Part shown: positions 22,897 to 32,434 of the stretch, piece by piece
Layout of the letters: every line of letters begins with the position of its first letter
Position numbering within the stretch: position 1 is the first letter of the stretch
Position numbers and translations under genes: made by a program
The notes under the pieces: model-generated
What the model saw: the letters and a program-made list of their open reading frames with translations, nothing else
The model's database searches: none
What the model was told of the DNA's origin: nothing
From: JALYNX01 sp040902845
GTDB taxonomy: Bacteria; Actinomycetota; Acidimicrobiia; Spongiisociales; ZC4RG35
Direction: 5' to 3'
Length of the DNA: 64,000 bases
Assembly: GCA_040902845.1 (NCBI GenBank)
Contig: JBBDWM010000037.1
Span: 1-64,000 of the forward strand

Positions 22897-25464
22897 TCAG
22901 TTGATTCTCAGCTCGCCGTCCTCGACCGTGACGTTGACCGTGTCGCCTTCGCTGAACTCGCCTGAAAGCAGGCGCAACGCCAGGGGGTCGGCCAGTTCAC
23001 GCTGGATGGTGCGCTTCAAGGGCCGCGCCCCATAGACCGGGTCGAATCCCTTCTCGGCCAAGAGGTCCAGGGCCTCGTCGGAGACCGCCAGCTCGATTCT
23101 CCGCTCGGAGAGCCGTTTGTGCAGCGATTGCATTTGGATCTCCACGATCCGACGCAGGTCCTCGGGGGTGAGCCGATCGAAGACGATCACTTCGTCGATG
23201 CGGTTGAGGAACTCCGGTCTGAAATGGGCATGCACCGCCGCCATCACCCGGGTCTGGATCACCTCGGACGACAGGTCCGACTGGATGCTCTCCGAGCCGA
23301 GATTGGAGGTCATGATCAGCACCACGTTGCTGAAATCCACGGTACGGCCCTGTCCATCCGTGAGCCGACCGTCGTCTAGAAGTTGCAGGAGGACGTTGAA
23401 CACATCGGGGTGGGCTTTCTCCACCTCGTCGAGCAACACGACCGAGTAGGGCCGGCGTCGCACCGCCTCCGTGAGCTGGCCACCCTCGTCATATCCGACG
23501 TAGCCGGGCGGAGCACCGATGAGACGGCTGACGGAGTGCTTCTCCATGTACTCCGACATATCGATGCGGACCATCGCCCTCTCGTCGTCGAATAGGAAGT
23601 CGGCCAGGGCCCGGGCCAGTTCGGTCTTGCCGACCCCGGTGGGCCCGAGGAACAGGAACGAGCCGGAAGGGCGGTTCGGGTCGGAAAGGCCGGCGCGGCT
23701 CCTGCGGACCGAATTGGCCACGGCGGTTACGGCGTGATGCTGTCCGACGACCCTCCGATGCAGCTCTTCTTCGAGTCTGATCAGCTTCTGGGTCTCACCC
23801 TCCATCAATCTCGACACCGGGATGCCGGTCCAGCGGGCCACCACCTCGGCCACATCTTGTTCGGTCACCTCTTCAGAGAGCATCCTCCCCTGCTCGTGAA
23901 GATGAGCCAGTTCCGCCTCTTTCTCCACGAGCCGGGCCTGAAGCGAGCCGAGGGTCCCGTAGCGGAGCTCGGCCGCTCTGGCCAGGTCACCTTCCCGCTC
24001 CGCCCGCTCGGTGGCGGCGCGGGTCTCCTCCATCTCCTCCTTGATGGACTGGATGCTCGTGATGACATCCTTTTCCAGGTTCCAGCGAGCGGTCAGCGCG
24101 TCGATCTCCTCGGTGAGGTCTGCGATCTCCTGCTCGACGCTTTGGAGCCGCTCGACCGAAAGACGATCGCTCTCCTTCTTCAGGGCCTCCCGCTCGATCT
24201 CGAGCTGGATCCGACGCCGCGTCAACTCGTCGATTTCTTCGGGCATCGAGTCGATCTCGATGCGCAGCCGGCTCGCGGCTTCGTCGATGAGGTCGATCGC
24301 CTTGTCCGGAAGGAACCGGGCGGGGATGTAGCGATCGGAGAGGACCGCAGCCGCAACCAGAGCCGAATCGGTGATCCGCACCCCGTGATGGACCTCGTAT
24401 CTCTCCTTGAGACCTCTGAGAATCCCGATCGTTTCCTCCACTGAGGGAGCCTCGACCATCACAGGCTGGAACCTGCGCTCCAGGGCGGCGTCCTTCTCGA
24501 TGTGCTTCCGGTACTCGTCGAGCGTGGTGGCACCGATGAGACGGAGCTCGCCACGAGCCAGCATCGGCTTCAGCATGTTCGAGGCGTCCATGGCGCCCTC
24601 GGCAGCTCCGGCGCCAACCAGGGTGTGCAGCTCGTCGAGAAAGGTGATGATTTCGCCCTCCGCAGCCTTGATCTCCTGGAGGACCGCCTTAAGCCGTTCC
24701 TCGAACTCACCGCGGTATTTGGCCCCAGCCACCATCGAGGCCAGATCGAGGGAGACGATTCGCTTGGTCTTGAGGCCTTCGGGGACGTCACCATTGGCCA
24801 TCCTGCGGGCCAACCCTTCGACGATCGCAGTCTTGCCAACACCCGGCTCTCCGATCAGAACCGGGTTGTTCTTGGTGCGACGCGACAGGACCTGGATCAC
24901 TCTCCGGATCTCGTCGTCTCTCCCGATGACCGGATCCAGTCCACCCCTGCGAGCCTCGGCGGTGAGATCACGCCCGTATTTCTCGAGGGCGTTGAAGGTC
25001 GATTCGGGGTCATCGGTGGTGACCCGCTGGTTGCCCCGGAGTGTCTGCAGCGTCTCGAGGATCGCCGTCGAGTCGAGTCCTCCTGCTCGCAATGCCCCAC
25101 CGGTGGGGCCGGTGTCCTCGGCAAGGGCGAGCAGCAGATGCTCGACAGACAGATAGTCATCGCGCAGGTTGGTCCGATGACGGTCGGCATTGGTCAGGAC
25201 ACGGTTGAGATCAGGGGAGGCTCCCGTTTCAGTGTCGCCGTACACCTTCGGCTCCCGATCCAGGATCTCCTCGATCGAACGACGGAGCTCTATCGGTCGC
25301 AGCCCGAGACGGTCCAGCACGGGATAGACGATGCCCTCCGCCTCTCCAAGCAAGGCGAGGGCGAGATGGGCCGGCTGGACCGAGCCGTGGTTGTGGTCCC
25401 TGGCGGCCTGGGTCGCCGCGAGGATCGCCTCCCGACTGCGCGCGGTGAGCTTCTCCGGATTCAC
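22897..25464 (-). CDS. clpB: Disaggregase ClpB
   Basis: An 855-residue AAA+ protein. Clp_N repeats (1-150), first ATPase domain with Walker A GEPGVGKTA, the long coiled-coil middle domain that separates ClpB from ClpA/C (residues about 400-525), then the second ATPase domain with GPTGVGKTE and a ClpB-type C-terminus. It rescues aggregated proteins with DnaK. It is convergent with the dnaK operon, 36 bp from the small gene at 22589, so the stress genes form one block. Confidence 0.97.
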   Translation of the reverse strand: MNPEKLTARSREAILAATQAARDHNHGSVQPAHLALALLGEAEGIVYPVLDRLGLRPIELRRSIEEILDREPKVYGDTETGASPDLNRVLTNADRHRTNLRDDYLSVEHLLLALAEDTGPTGGALRAGGLDSTAILETLQTLRGNQRVTTDDPESTFNALEKYGRDLTAEARRGGLDPVIGRDDEIRRVIQVLSRRTKNNPVLIGEPGVGKTAIVEGLARRMANGDVPEGLKTKRIVSLDLASMVAGAKYRGEFEERLKAVLQEIKAAEGEIITFLDELHTLVGAGAAEGAMDASNMLKPMLARGELRLIGATTLDEYRKHIEKDAALERRFQPVMVEAPSVEETIGILRGLKERYEVHHGVRITDSALVAAAVLSDRYIPARFLPDKAIDLIDEAASRLRIEIDSMPEEIDELTRRRIQLEIEREALKKESDRLSVERLQSVEQEIADLTEEIDALTARWNLEKDVITSIQSIKEEMEETRAATERAEREGDLARAAELRYGTLGSLQARLVEKEAELAHLHEQGRMLSEEVTEQDVAEVVARWTGIPVSRLMEGETQKLIRLEEELHRRVVGQHHAVTAVANSVRRSRAGLSDPNRPSGSFLFLGPTGVGKTELARALADFLFDDERAMVRIDMSEYMEKHSVSRLIGAPPGYVGYDEGGQLTEAVRRRPYSVVLLDEVEKAHPDVFNVLLQLLDDGRLTDGQGRTVDFSNVVLIMTSNLGSESIQSDLSSEVIQTRVMAAVHAHFRPEFLNRIDEVIVFDRLTPEDLRRIVEIQMQSLHKRLSERRIELAVSDEALDLLAEKGFDPVYGARPLKRTIQRELADPLALRLLSGEFSEGDTVNVTVEDGELRIN

Positions 25465-25567
25465 TTCCTCACGACCCTCCTATGGCCACGGATCATAAGG
25501 TGGTGGATGATTGGCATGGGCGCGGCGATCGCCGCCGTCGCCGTGGCTGGGTCAAGGAGGTAACGAC

Positions 25568-26008
25568 GTGGACAACGATGTATGGCGTTGGTTGTGGACG
25601 ATCTTCGCCATTGTGATGGGGATCGGCGAGATCTTCAGCGCCGGGTTCTTCCTCCTCCCTTTCGCCATCGGAGCCGCCTCGGCGGCCATCCTGGCCTGGG
25701 CAGGGACCGGGATCCTGGCGCAATGGCTGGTCTTCTTCGGCGTTTCCATCGTCTCGCTTGCCTATTTGCGACGGTTCATAACCCGCCAGGACGAAACCGA
25801 GCAGCCCAGGATCGGCGCCAACCGCTGGGTGGGACTCGAAGGTGTCGTCCTCGAGGCAATCGATCCCCACAGTGGGGCAGGAATGGTCAGGGTCGCCACA
25901 GAGGAATGGCGGGCGACCGCGACGCAACCGATCCCCAAGGACGCCCGGATCCTCGTCAGCGAAGTGAAGGGTGCCCGTTTCGTAGTCGAACCGCTGGAAA
26001 GCGACTGA
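25568..26008 (+). CDS. NfeD-like membrane protein
   Basis: A 146-residue protein with three hydrophobic segments at the N-terminus and an OB-fold C-terminal domain (GLEGVVLEAIDPHSGAGMVRV onward). GTG 25568 was chosen because AGGAGG lies just upstream. Short NfeD proteins typically pair with an SPFH/stomatin partner, and the next gene is exactly that. Role: membrane microdomain organisation or quality control; the exact substrate is unknown. Confidence 0.85.
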   Translation: MDNDVWRWLWTIFAIVMGIGEIFSAGFFLLPFAIGAASAAILAWAGTGILAQWLVFFGVSIVSLAYLRRFITRQDETEQPRIGANRWVGLEGVVLEAIDPHSGAGMVRVATEEWRATATQPIPKDARILVSEVKGARFVVEPLESD

Positions 26009-26045
26009 GTTTCGAGGAATAGGAAAGGAAAAGACATGGAGGCAG

Positions 26046-26954
26046 TTGGTAGTCCTGTTCGCCGTACTGGCGCTGGTGTTGATTCTCATCGCAGCAGCCG
26101 GTTTCAAGGTGGTCAGGCCATTCGAGAAAGGGCTCATCGAGTTCCTGGGGAGGTACCAGCGGACGGTCGATTCCGGTCTGCGCTGGGTGCTCCCGTTCGT
26201 CAAGAGGCTCACCAAGGTCGATATGCGGGAGCGGGTGATCGACGTTCCCCCACAGGAGGTGATCACCAAGGACAATGTGGTCGTCACGGTCGATGCGGTC
26301 ATCTATTACGAGGCGACCGATCCGGTGAAACTCGAATACAACGTCGGGAACTTCATGCTGGCGGTGACCAAACTGGCGCAGACCAACCTGAGGAACGTGG
26401 TCGGGGACCTCGATCTCGACTCTGCTCTCACCTCCCGCGAGGTGATCAACGCGAAGCTGCGCCAGATCCTGGACGATGCCACCGACAAGTGGGGGGTGCG
26501 GGTGGTGCGGGTCGAGATCCAGCGTATCGAACCGCCAACGGACGTCACCGACGCCATGCACCGTCAGATGAAGGCAGAGCGCGACCGTCGTGCCGCGGTC
26601 ACGGAGGCAGAAGGTCTCAAGCGCGCCGCGATCCTCAATGCAGAGGGTCACAAGGAGAGCCAGGTGCTGGAGGCTGATGGCCAGGCCGAAGCGATCAAGC
26701 GGGTCGCGGATGCCGAGAAGTACCAGAAGCTCACCGTTGCCGAGGGCGAAGGCCAGGCGATCGAAAGGGTCTATGCCGCCATCCACAACGGGAACCCGAC
26801 ACCGGACCTGATCGCGATCCGTTATCTGGAGACCCTGCAGAAGGTCGCCGACGGCCGGGCGACCAAGATCTTCCTCCCTCTCGACACCAGCGGGGTCCTC
26901 GGCAGCGTGGCCGCCATAGGCGAAATGTTCAAAGAGACATCAAGCGAAGCTTGA
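26046..26954 (+). CDS. SPFH/stomatin-like (slipin) protein
   Basis: A 302-residue protein. N-terminal membrane anchor (residues 1-20), SPFH domain (IEFLGRYQRTVDSGLRWVLP and VPPQEVITKDNVVVTVDAV), then a helical region rich in Ala/Glu (ERDRRAAVTEAEG). It forms oligomeric membrane scaffolds with NfeD. The likely start is TTG 26046 with GGAGG 4 bp upstream. It ends 8 bp before the large heptanucleotide hairpin and faces the aroF gene. Confidence 0.9.
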   Translation: MVVLFAVLALVLILIAAAGFKVVRPFEKGLIEFLGRYQRTVDSGLRWVLPFVKRLTKVDMRERVIDVPPQEVITKDNVVVTVDAVIYYEATDPVKLEYNVGNFMLAVTKLAQTNLRNVVGDLDLDSALTSREVINAKLRQILDDATDKWGVRVVRVEIQRIEPPTDVTDAMHRQMKAERDRRAAVTEAEGLKRAAILNAEGHKESQVLEADGQAEAIKRVADAEKYQKLTVAEGEGQAIERVYAAIHNGNPTPDLIAIRYLETLQKVADGRATKIFLPLDTSGVLGSVAAIGEMFKETSSEA

Positions 26955-26962
26955 TGTCTCTG

Positions 26963-27034
26963 CATAACGCATAACGCATAACGCAATACGTCTACGTCGG
27001 ATGTTCTGCGTTTTGCGTATTGCGTATTGCGTGC
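26963..27034. repeat. Opposed heptanucleotide arrays forming a hairpin between convergent genes
   Basis: The left array is CATAACG three times plus CAATACG (26963-26990). The right array is TGCGTTT, TGCGTAT twice and TGCGTGC (27007-27034). The two run as complements of each other, separated by 16 bp, and could fold into a long imperfect hairpin. It lies between the SPFH stop and the end of the DAHP synthase gene, whose last codons are inside it, so a bidirectional terminator function is possible. Confidence 0.7.
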
Positions 27035-28053
27035 AGTTCAGCGACGGGCCGGTCCAAGGCGTCCGCTATTCGTCGTACCCGGTTCATCGTCTCCGCGAAC
27101 CCTTCGAGGGTCAGACTCTGCGGCCCGTCGCTGAGTGCCTCCTCAGGGCGATCATGGACTTCGATGATCAGGCCGTCGGCGCCGGCCGCGATCCCTGCCG
27201 CAGCAAGGCTGGGCACGAGGGAACGGCGGCCCGCAGCGTGACTGGGGTCGATGATCACCGGGAGATGGGTCCGCTCCTTGAGAACCGGGACGGCACTGAT
27301 GTCGAGGATCCCCCTCGTCGCCGTGTCGAACGAGCGGATCCCACGCTCGCAAAGGACCACCCGAGGGTTGCCTGAGCCGACGATGTACTCCGCCGCCAAC
27401 AGCAACTCCTCGATCGTCGACATCAGGCCCCGTTTCAAGAGCACCGGCTTGGGCTGCTCACCCACCGCCGACAGGAGCCGGAAGTTCTGCATGTTTCTGC
27501 TTCCGACCTGAAGCATGTCGACATATCGGTTCAACAGGGGCACGTCTTCTGGAGCGACACACTCCGAGACCACCCCCAGCCCTGTCGCTCCGCGGGCCGC
27601 GGCCAGCAACTCCAGGCCTTCCTCCCCCATGCCCTGAAAGCTGTACGGAGACGTCCTCGGCTTGAAGGCACCACCGCGGAGTAAGACCGCGCCGTCCCTT
27701 GCCACGCCCGCCGCAATCCGATTGATCTGGCCCTCCGATTCCACCGAGCAGGGCCCGGCGATGACCACGATCTCGGGCCCGCCAACCACCACATCCGCGA
27801 CCCGCACCGTGGTCGGCGAGTTCCGCGCCTCCCGGGCAACGAACGGGTAAAGGGGAGCCTCAGTGCTCACAGAGGCCACCCCGACCAGGACGCCGATCGA
27901 CTCGGCCATCCCCGGCTCGTAGTCGCCGATGACGCTCACGACAGTCGTCGACCCGGCCTCACCGACATGGACCCGGAGCCCGTAACCCTCGATGAAACGG
28001 AGGATCGCCGCCTTTTGGGCGAGGGTGCAATCGGCGGTGAGAGTGGCGATCAT
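26992..28053 (-). CDS. aroF: DAHP synthase, type I-beta with N-terminal regulatory domain
   Basis: A 353-residue protein that condenses PEP and erythrose 4-phosphate, the first step of the shikimate pathway. An N-terminal ferredoxin-like regulatory domain (1-70) precedes the KDOP/DAHP barrel with IAGPCSVES, RGGAFKPRTSPYSFQG, KRGLMSTIEE and DPSHAAGRR. It overlaps trpA by 4 bp as the last gene of the trp operon, tying precursor supply to tryptophan demand. The last ~12 residues (IRNTQNAEHPT) are encoded by the heptanucleotide repeat and are not part of the conserved fold. Confidence 0.93.
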   Translation of the reverse strand: MIATLTADCTLAQKAAILRFIEGYGLRVHVGEAGSTTVVSVIGDYEPGMAESIGVLVGVASVSTEAPLYPFVAREARNSPTTVRVADVVVGGPEIVVIAGPCSVESEGQINRIAAGVARDGAVLLRGGAFKPRTSPYSFQGMGEEGLELLAAARGATGLGVVSECVAPEDVPLLNRYVDMLQVGSRNMQNFRLLSAVGEQPKPVLLKRGLMSTIEELLLAAEYIVGSGNPRVVLCERGIRSFDTATRGILDISAVPVLKERTHLPVIIDPSHAAGRRSLVPSLAAAGIAAGADGLIIEVHDRPEEALSDGPQSLTLEGFAETMNRVRRIADALDRPVAELHAIRNTQNAEHPT

Positions 28054-28817
28054 GACCGGAGCCCCTCGAGGAATGCGACCGGATCGTCGCCTCTGCCCAA
28101 CACTTCGACCAGGGCGCTACCGACAATGACGCCGTCACAGTGCGGCACCAGCGACCGGACTTGATCGGCGCTCCTCACCCCGAACCCAGCCAACACCGGC
28201 ATCATCGAGACCCTCCGGACCCGATCCAGATAGCCGCCCACCTCCGAGCCAACCTCCGCGGAGCCACCGGTGGTGCCGGTCATGGTCACCGCGTAGGTGA
28301 ATCCTTCCGAAGCGGCGCCGAGAAGTCGCAGCCGCTGATCATCGGTCACCGGAGTTACCAGCTGCACCAAGCCAATGCCGGAGGCCCCTGCCACCTCTTT
28401 GAGCTCTCCGGACTCTTCGAGGGGGAGGTCGGGCACCACGAGCGCGGCCACACCCGCCGCCGCCAGCCGGGGAAAGAGCCGTTGATACCCATAGGCCATC
28501 AGCGGATTCAAGTAGCTCATGACCACAAGAGGAACAGGGAGGGAGGGCAGCGCCTCCAGGGTCGCGATCACACGTTCGAGAGTCGCTCCGCCCTCGAGGG
28601 CGACCCGACTCGACTCCTGAATGGTGGCGCCGTCTGCCATCGGATCGCTGAACGGGATGCCGATCTCGACTGCCTCCGAGATTGCCGACACCTGGACCAA
28701 CGCCTCCGCAAACCGGTCCATGGTCGGAAAACCGGCAGTCAAGTAGGGCACGATCGCCGGATCTTCGCCGCGGAGCTCCTTCTCGAGCAGGCTGGCCCCG
28801 GTGAGTGCCGTGGTCAT
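28050..28817 (-). CDS. trpA: Tryptophan synthase alpha subunit
   Basis: A 255-residue barrel with VEIGIPFSDPMADGATIQ and YLTAGFPTMDRF. It splits indole-3-glycerol phosphate and passes indole to TrpB. ATG 28817 overlaps the trpB stop by 4 bp; the longer frame is antisense noise. The phosphate-binding region GFGVRSADQV is intact. Confidence 0.95.
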   Translation of the reverse strand: MTTALTGASLLEKELRGEDPAIVPYLTAGFPTMDRFAEALVQVSAISEAVEIGIPFSDPMADGATIQESSRVALEGGATLERVIATLEALPSLPVPLVVMSYLNPLMAYGYQRLFPRLAAAGVAALVVPDLPLEESGELKEVAGASGIGLVQLVTPVTDDQRLRLLGAASEGFTYAVTMTGTTGGSAEVGSEVGGYLDRVRRVSMMPVLAGFGVRSADQVRSLVPHCDGVIVGSALVEVLGRGDDPVAFLEGLRS

Positions 28818-29992
28818 CGGTTTAGACCTCTCAGGATGTCGATGTCCTTGTCCCCGCGACCGGAAAGACCGACCAGGACCACTGCACCCGGGCTCTCCCC
28901 CAGCCACCTGCGGACCGCGGCAAGAGCATGGCTCGACTCCAGCGCTGGGAGGATTCCCTCGTGTCGCCCAAGCTCGTCGAGCGCCGACAATGCCTCGTCA
29001 TCGGACGCCTCCACATACCGGGCACGCCCGGTATCGGCCAGCCAGGCGTGCTCGGGGCCGACACCCGGATAGTCGAGGCCGGCGGAGACCGAGTGGGTCT
29101 CCTGGATCTGACCATCGGAGTCCTGGAGAACGAACGAGAGGCTGCCGTGGAGCACGCCCGGGCTTCCCCGCCCGATGGTTGCGGCGTTCTGGCCAAGCCC
29201 CGGTCCTCTGCCTCCAGCCTCGACCCCGACCAATTCGACCGGGTCCTCTAGAAAGGGGTGAAACAGGCCGATTGCGTTGGAACCGCCGCCCACGCAGGCG
29301 AAGGCGACATCAGGAAGAGACCCCCGGAGCTCCAGCATCTGACTTCTCGCCTCGTGACCGATCACCGACTGCAGACGGCGAACGAGCCATGGATAGGGAT
29401 GAGGCCCGACTGCGGATCCCAGTAGGTAATAGGTGTTCTCCGGATCGGTCACCCAGTCCCGAAGCGCCTCATTGATGGCAGCTCGGAGGGTGGCGTCACC
29501 GGAGGTGACCGGCTCTACCCGAGCGCCGAGCAGCCGCATTCGCTCCACGTTGGGAGCCTGGCGCTCGATGTCGACCGTGCCCATGTACACCGTGCAGTCG
29601 AGACCCATCCGGGCACAGGCGGCAGCGGTGGCCACCCCGTGCTGACCGGCTCCGGTCTCGGCAATGACCCGCCCCGCCCCCATCTCCCTCGCCAACAGCG
29701 CCTGGCCGATTGCATTGTTGATCTTGTGCGCCCCGGTGTGGGCCAGATCCTCCCGCTTCAGCCAGATCTCCCCACCCCAGGCCTCGCCCAGGCGGGTGGC
29801 GCGGGTGAGGGGGGTGGGTCGGCCCACCCACGTGGCGAGCTCGATGTCGAGGGTCGCCAAGAAGCCGGGGTCGGCGAGAAGACGTGTCGCCGCCTCCTCC
29901 AATCGTTCCAGCGCCGGAACCAGGATCTCTGGGACGTAACGGCCGCCGAATTCCCCGAATCGGCCCCTCTCATCGGGTAGAGCGTCGCTCAC
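28814..29992 (-). CDS. trpB: Tryptophan synthase beta subunit
   Basis: A 392-residue PLP enzyme. The Schiff-base Lys is in HTGAHKINNA, the phosphate loop in CVGGGSNAIG, and ETGAGQHGVATA is present. It joins indole and serine to give tryptophan. It overlaps trpF and trpA by 4 bp. Length and motifs match TrpB1 rather than the longer TrpB2 form. Confidence 0.97.
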   Translation of the reverse strand: MSDALPDERGRFGEFGGRYVPEILVPALERLEEAATRLLADPGFLATLDIELATWVGRPTPLTRATRLGEAWGGEIWLKREDLAHTGAHKINNAIGQALLAREMGAGRVIAETGAGQHGVATAAACARMGLDCTVYMGTVDIERQAPNVERMRLLGARVEPVTSGDATLRAAINEALRDWVTDPENTYYLLGSAVGPHPYPWLVRRLQSVIGHEARSQMLELRGSLPDVAFACVGGGSNAIGLFHPFLEDPVELVGVEAGGRGPGLGQNAATIGRGSPGVLHGSLSFVLQDSDGQIQETHSVSAGLDYPGVGPEHAWLADTGRARYVEASDDEALSALDELGRHEGILPALESSHALAAVRRWLGESPGAVVLVGLSGRGDKDIDILRGLNR

Positions 29993-30612
29993 AGTCTCGC
30001 TCCTCTCATCTCGGCGGCTCTGGCCGCTTTCACAAATGCTCTCATCAACTCCGGATCCTTCTCCCCCAATTGCCGCTCGATGCCCGAGCTCACGTCGACG
30101 CCAAAAGGTTGGATCCTCGAGATCGCGTCCCCGACGTTCCCGGGGTCGAGGCCTCCGGCCACAACCACCCGGTCCCGAGTCTCGAGAGTGGCAAGACGAT
30201 CCCAGTCGGATCTGTTGCCCGTCCCTCCCTTTGCGGCGCTGTCGACCAGGACCATTCCCGTCTGGGTTGCATTGAGGGCCCTGGCCACGGCGTCCTCGAG
30301 CCCATCGCCGTCGACGACAACCGGCAGGATGCGGTCGAGAGGCAGGCCTGACACCTTCTGTAACTCGACCTGGAACAGATCGGGTGCAACCTCGGCGCTG
30401 GTGCGTTGGACCAGGCCCGGAGACGGATCGTTCAACACCGCGACCGCCAGGACCTCCGCTGGAAGCAAGGAGCGGAGACGGGCCGCCTGGGCCACCGAGA
30501 CCTGGCGTGGTGACTCGGTCATTACGAAGCCCACCGCATTGGCGCCGGCGTCAACAGCCGACTCGACATCGGCGGGGGTCCTCAGACCACAAAGCTTGAT
30601 GAAGAGGCTCAA
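29989..30612 (-). CDS. trpF: Phosphoribosylanthranilate isomerase
   Basis: A 207-residue barrel with KLCGLRTPADVE containing the catalytic Cys, NAVGFVMTESPRQV, and a GGLDPGNVGDAI phosphate site. It isomerises phosphoribosylanthranilate to CdRP. Being a separate trpF means PriA need not cover this step, unlike in many Actinobacteria where PriA does both His and Trp isomerisation. Confidence 0.93.
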   Translation of the reverse strand: MSLFIKLCGLRTPADVESAVDAGANAVGFVMTESPRQVSVAQAARLRSLLPAEVLAVAVLNDPSPGLVQRTSAEVAPDLFQVELQKVSGLPLDRILPVVVDGDGLEDAVARALNATQTGMVLVDSAAKGGTGNRSDWDRLATLETRDRVVVAGGLDPGNVGDAISRIQPFGVDVSSGIERQLGEKDPELMRAFVKAARAAEMRGARL

Positions 30613-31421
30613 GAGGCGGCCACCTTCACCGTCTCCCGCCCTGAGGCCAGCATTGCCCGAACCAACTCGGCGGGGTCGTCCGATCGCATCAGAGCCGATC
30701 CGACCAGAGCGCCGCGGTAGCCGAGCGCGGCCACTCTGCGGATGTCCTCTGGGCCGACGATCCCGCTTTCCGCCACCGCGGGCACGGGCCCGGGAAAGCT
30801 CCCGGCGAGCTCCGTGTGTCTCGCCGGCTCGAAGCGCAATGTCTCCAGGTCGCGGCAGTTGACCCCGACCAAAAGCCGCCCCGGCACCTCGGCGACGGAC
30901 ATGATCCGGCTCAAATCGGGCGCGTCGAACGCTTCGAGCAGGGCGAACATGCCGGTCTGCTCAACAGCGTCGAGTAGCGCGGCCATCGCCCGGTCGGAGA
31001 GGATTCGGGCGATGATCAGCACTCCGTCGGCACCCGCGGATCTGGATTCGAAGACCTGATATGGGTCGACGAGAAAGTCCTTGCGCAGCACGGGAACCAC
31101 GGCTTCGTTCGCTACGGCGTCCAGCAATTCGAGCGATCCTCCGAAAGCGTCCGGTTCGGTCAGCACCGACAGCATCCCGGCCCCACCCACCTGGTAGGCG
31201 GCCGCCCGTTCCACTAGTTGGGTTCGGTCGAGCTCCCCCTCCGCCGGTGACCTCGGCTTGATCTCGGCAATCAGGTCGAAGACTTCGTCGAAGCTCCCCA
31301 GATTGCGGGGTGGAGGCGCGGCGAGCGCGTCCTTGATGACCGAATCCAGGGGTCGCGCCATTCGAGCCTCGTCGAGACGCCTTCGAGACGATCGCTCCAT
31401 TGACTCGAGGAATCCGCTCAT
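30609..31421 (-). CDS. trpC: Indole-3-glycerol phosphate synthase
   Basis: A 270-residue barrel. IAEIKPRSPAEG is the signature with the catalytic Lys, LRKDFLVDPYQVFESRSAGAD follows, and VGVNCRDLETL and ESGIVGPEDI complete the active site. It converts CdRP to indole-3-glycerol phosphate. Overlaps with trpD and trpF indicate one translational unit. Confidence 0.95.
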   Translation of the reverse strand: MSGFLESMERSSRRRLDEARMARPLDSVIKDALAAPPPRNLGSFDEVFDLIAEIKPRSPAEGELDRTQLVERAAAYQVGGAGMLSVLTEPDAFGGSLELLDAVANEAVVPVLRKDFLVDPYQVFESRSAGADGVLIIARILSDRAMAALLDAVEQTGMFALLEAFDAPDLSRIMSVAEVPGRLLVGVNCRDLETLRFEPARHTELAGSFPGPVPAVAESGIVGPEDIRRVAALGYRGALVGSALMRSDDPAELVRAMLASGRETVKVAAS

Positions 31422-32434
31422 GCTCTCTCCTTCGCACCGAATTCCCCAAGGGCTTGAAGCAGGGAGAGGGCACGCCTGTCATCGAGGGCTGACGCCGCGA
31501 TCTCAACTGCCGTCCCGGGATTCGGGGCCTTCCCGGTCACCTCGAGTGCCAAGGCGGCGCCGAGGATGATCGAGTCGCGATGCGGGCCGGTTTCGCCCTC
31601 GAACACCGCCCTCAACTTGCCGGCGTTGTGGACCGGGTCCCCACCTGCCAGATCGGCCGGATCGCACCGGCCCATCCCAAGGTCGGCCGGGTCACGGGTC
31701 GTGTGGACGACCGAGCCGGAACGTACGTCGTAGAGGAGGAACTCCCCGATCGGGCTGGGCTCGTCCCAACCCGCCGCGCCGTGGAGGACGAATGCGCGCT
31801 CGATCTCGAGACCGGAAAGGGCGCCCGCCATCAGCTCGGCCGCTCTGGCGTCGAAGGCCCCCACTACCAGATGACGGGGTCCTGCCGGATTGGTCAACGG
31901 TCCCAGCATGTTGAAGACGGTACGAACCCCGAGTGTCCTTCGGATTGGGCCCACCGCCGCCATCGCCGGGTGGTAATGGGGGGCGAACAAATAGGTGAAG
32001 CCGAGCTTCTCGAAACACCTTCTGGCCTGGTCTGCTTCGAGGGGGATGGGAAGACCGATCGCCTCCAGGATGTCAGCGCTTCCGCATTGGCTCGTCATCG
32101 ACCTGTTCCCGTGCTTGACCACAGGGACCCCGGCGGCCGCGGTGAGGAGCGCCGCTCCGGTCGACAGGTTGAGCGAGCCCGAGTGGTCGCCGCCGGTCCC
32201 GACCACGTCCACTGCCCCGGATGCGTCGATCCCGGGATCGCTGGAGAGCCGCCTCATGGCTGACGCAAATCCCCGAACCTCGTCTGGAGTCTCCCCTTTC
32301 GCCCGCAACGCAATCAGCAGAGCACCCGCCATTGCCGAATCGACCTCGCCGCCGGTGAGAGTGATCAGCAAGTCATCGGCGGCCGCCGACGACAGGTTCG
32401 TGCCGGCGAGCAGATCGTCCAGCAACTGTCTCAT
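31418..32434 (-). CDS. trpD: Anthranilate phosphoribosyltransferase
   Basis: A 338-residue protein with the PRPP-binding GTGGDHSGSLNLST, VKHGNRSMTSQCGSADILEA and FAPHYHPAM motifs of TrpD. It attaches phosphoribose to anthranilate. It overlaps trpG and trpC by 4 bp. Confidence 0.95.
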   Translation of the reverse strand: MRQLLDDLLAGTNLSSAAADDLLITLTGGEVDSAMAGALLIALRAKGETPDEVRGFASAMRRLSSDPGIDASGAVDVVGTGGDHSGSLNLSTGAALLTAAAGVPVVKHGNRSMTSQCGSADILEAIGLPIPLEADQARRCFEKLGFTYLFAPHYHPAMAAVGPIRRTLGVRTVFNMLGPLTNPAGPRHLVVGAFDARAAELMAGALSGLEIERAFVLHGAAGWDEPSPIGEFLLYDVRSGSVVHTTRDPADLGMGRCDPADLAGGDPVHNAGKLRAVFEGETGPHRDSIILGAALALEVTGKAPNPGTAVEIAASALDDRRALSLLQALGEFGAKERA

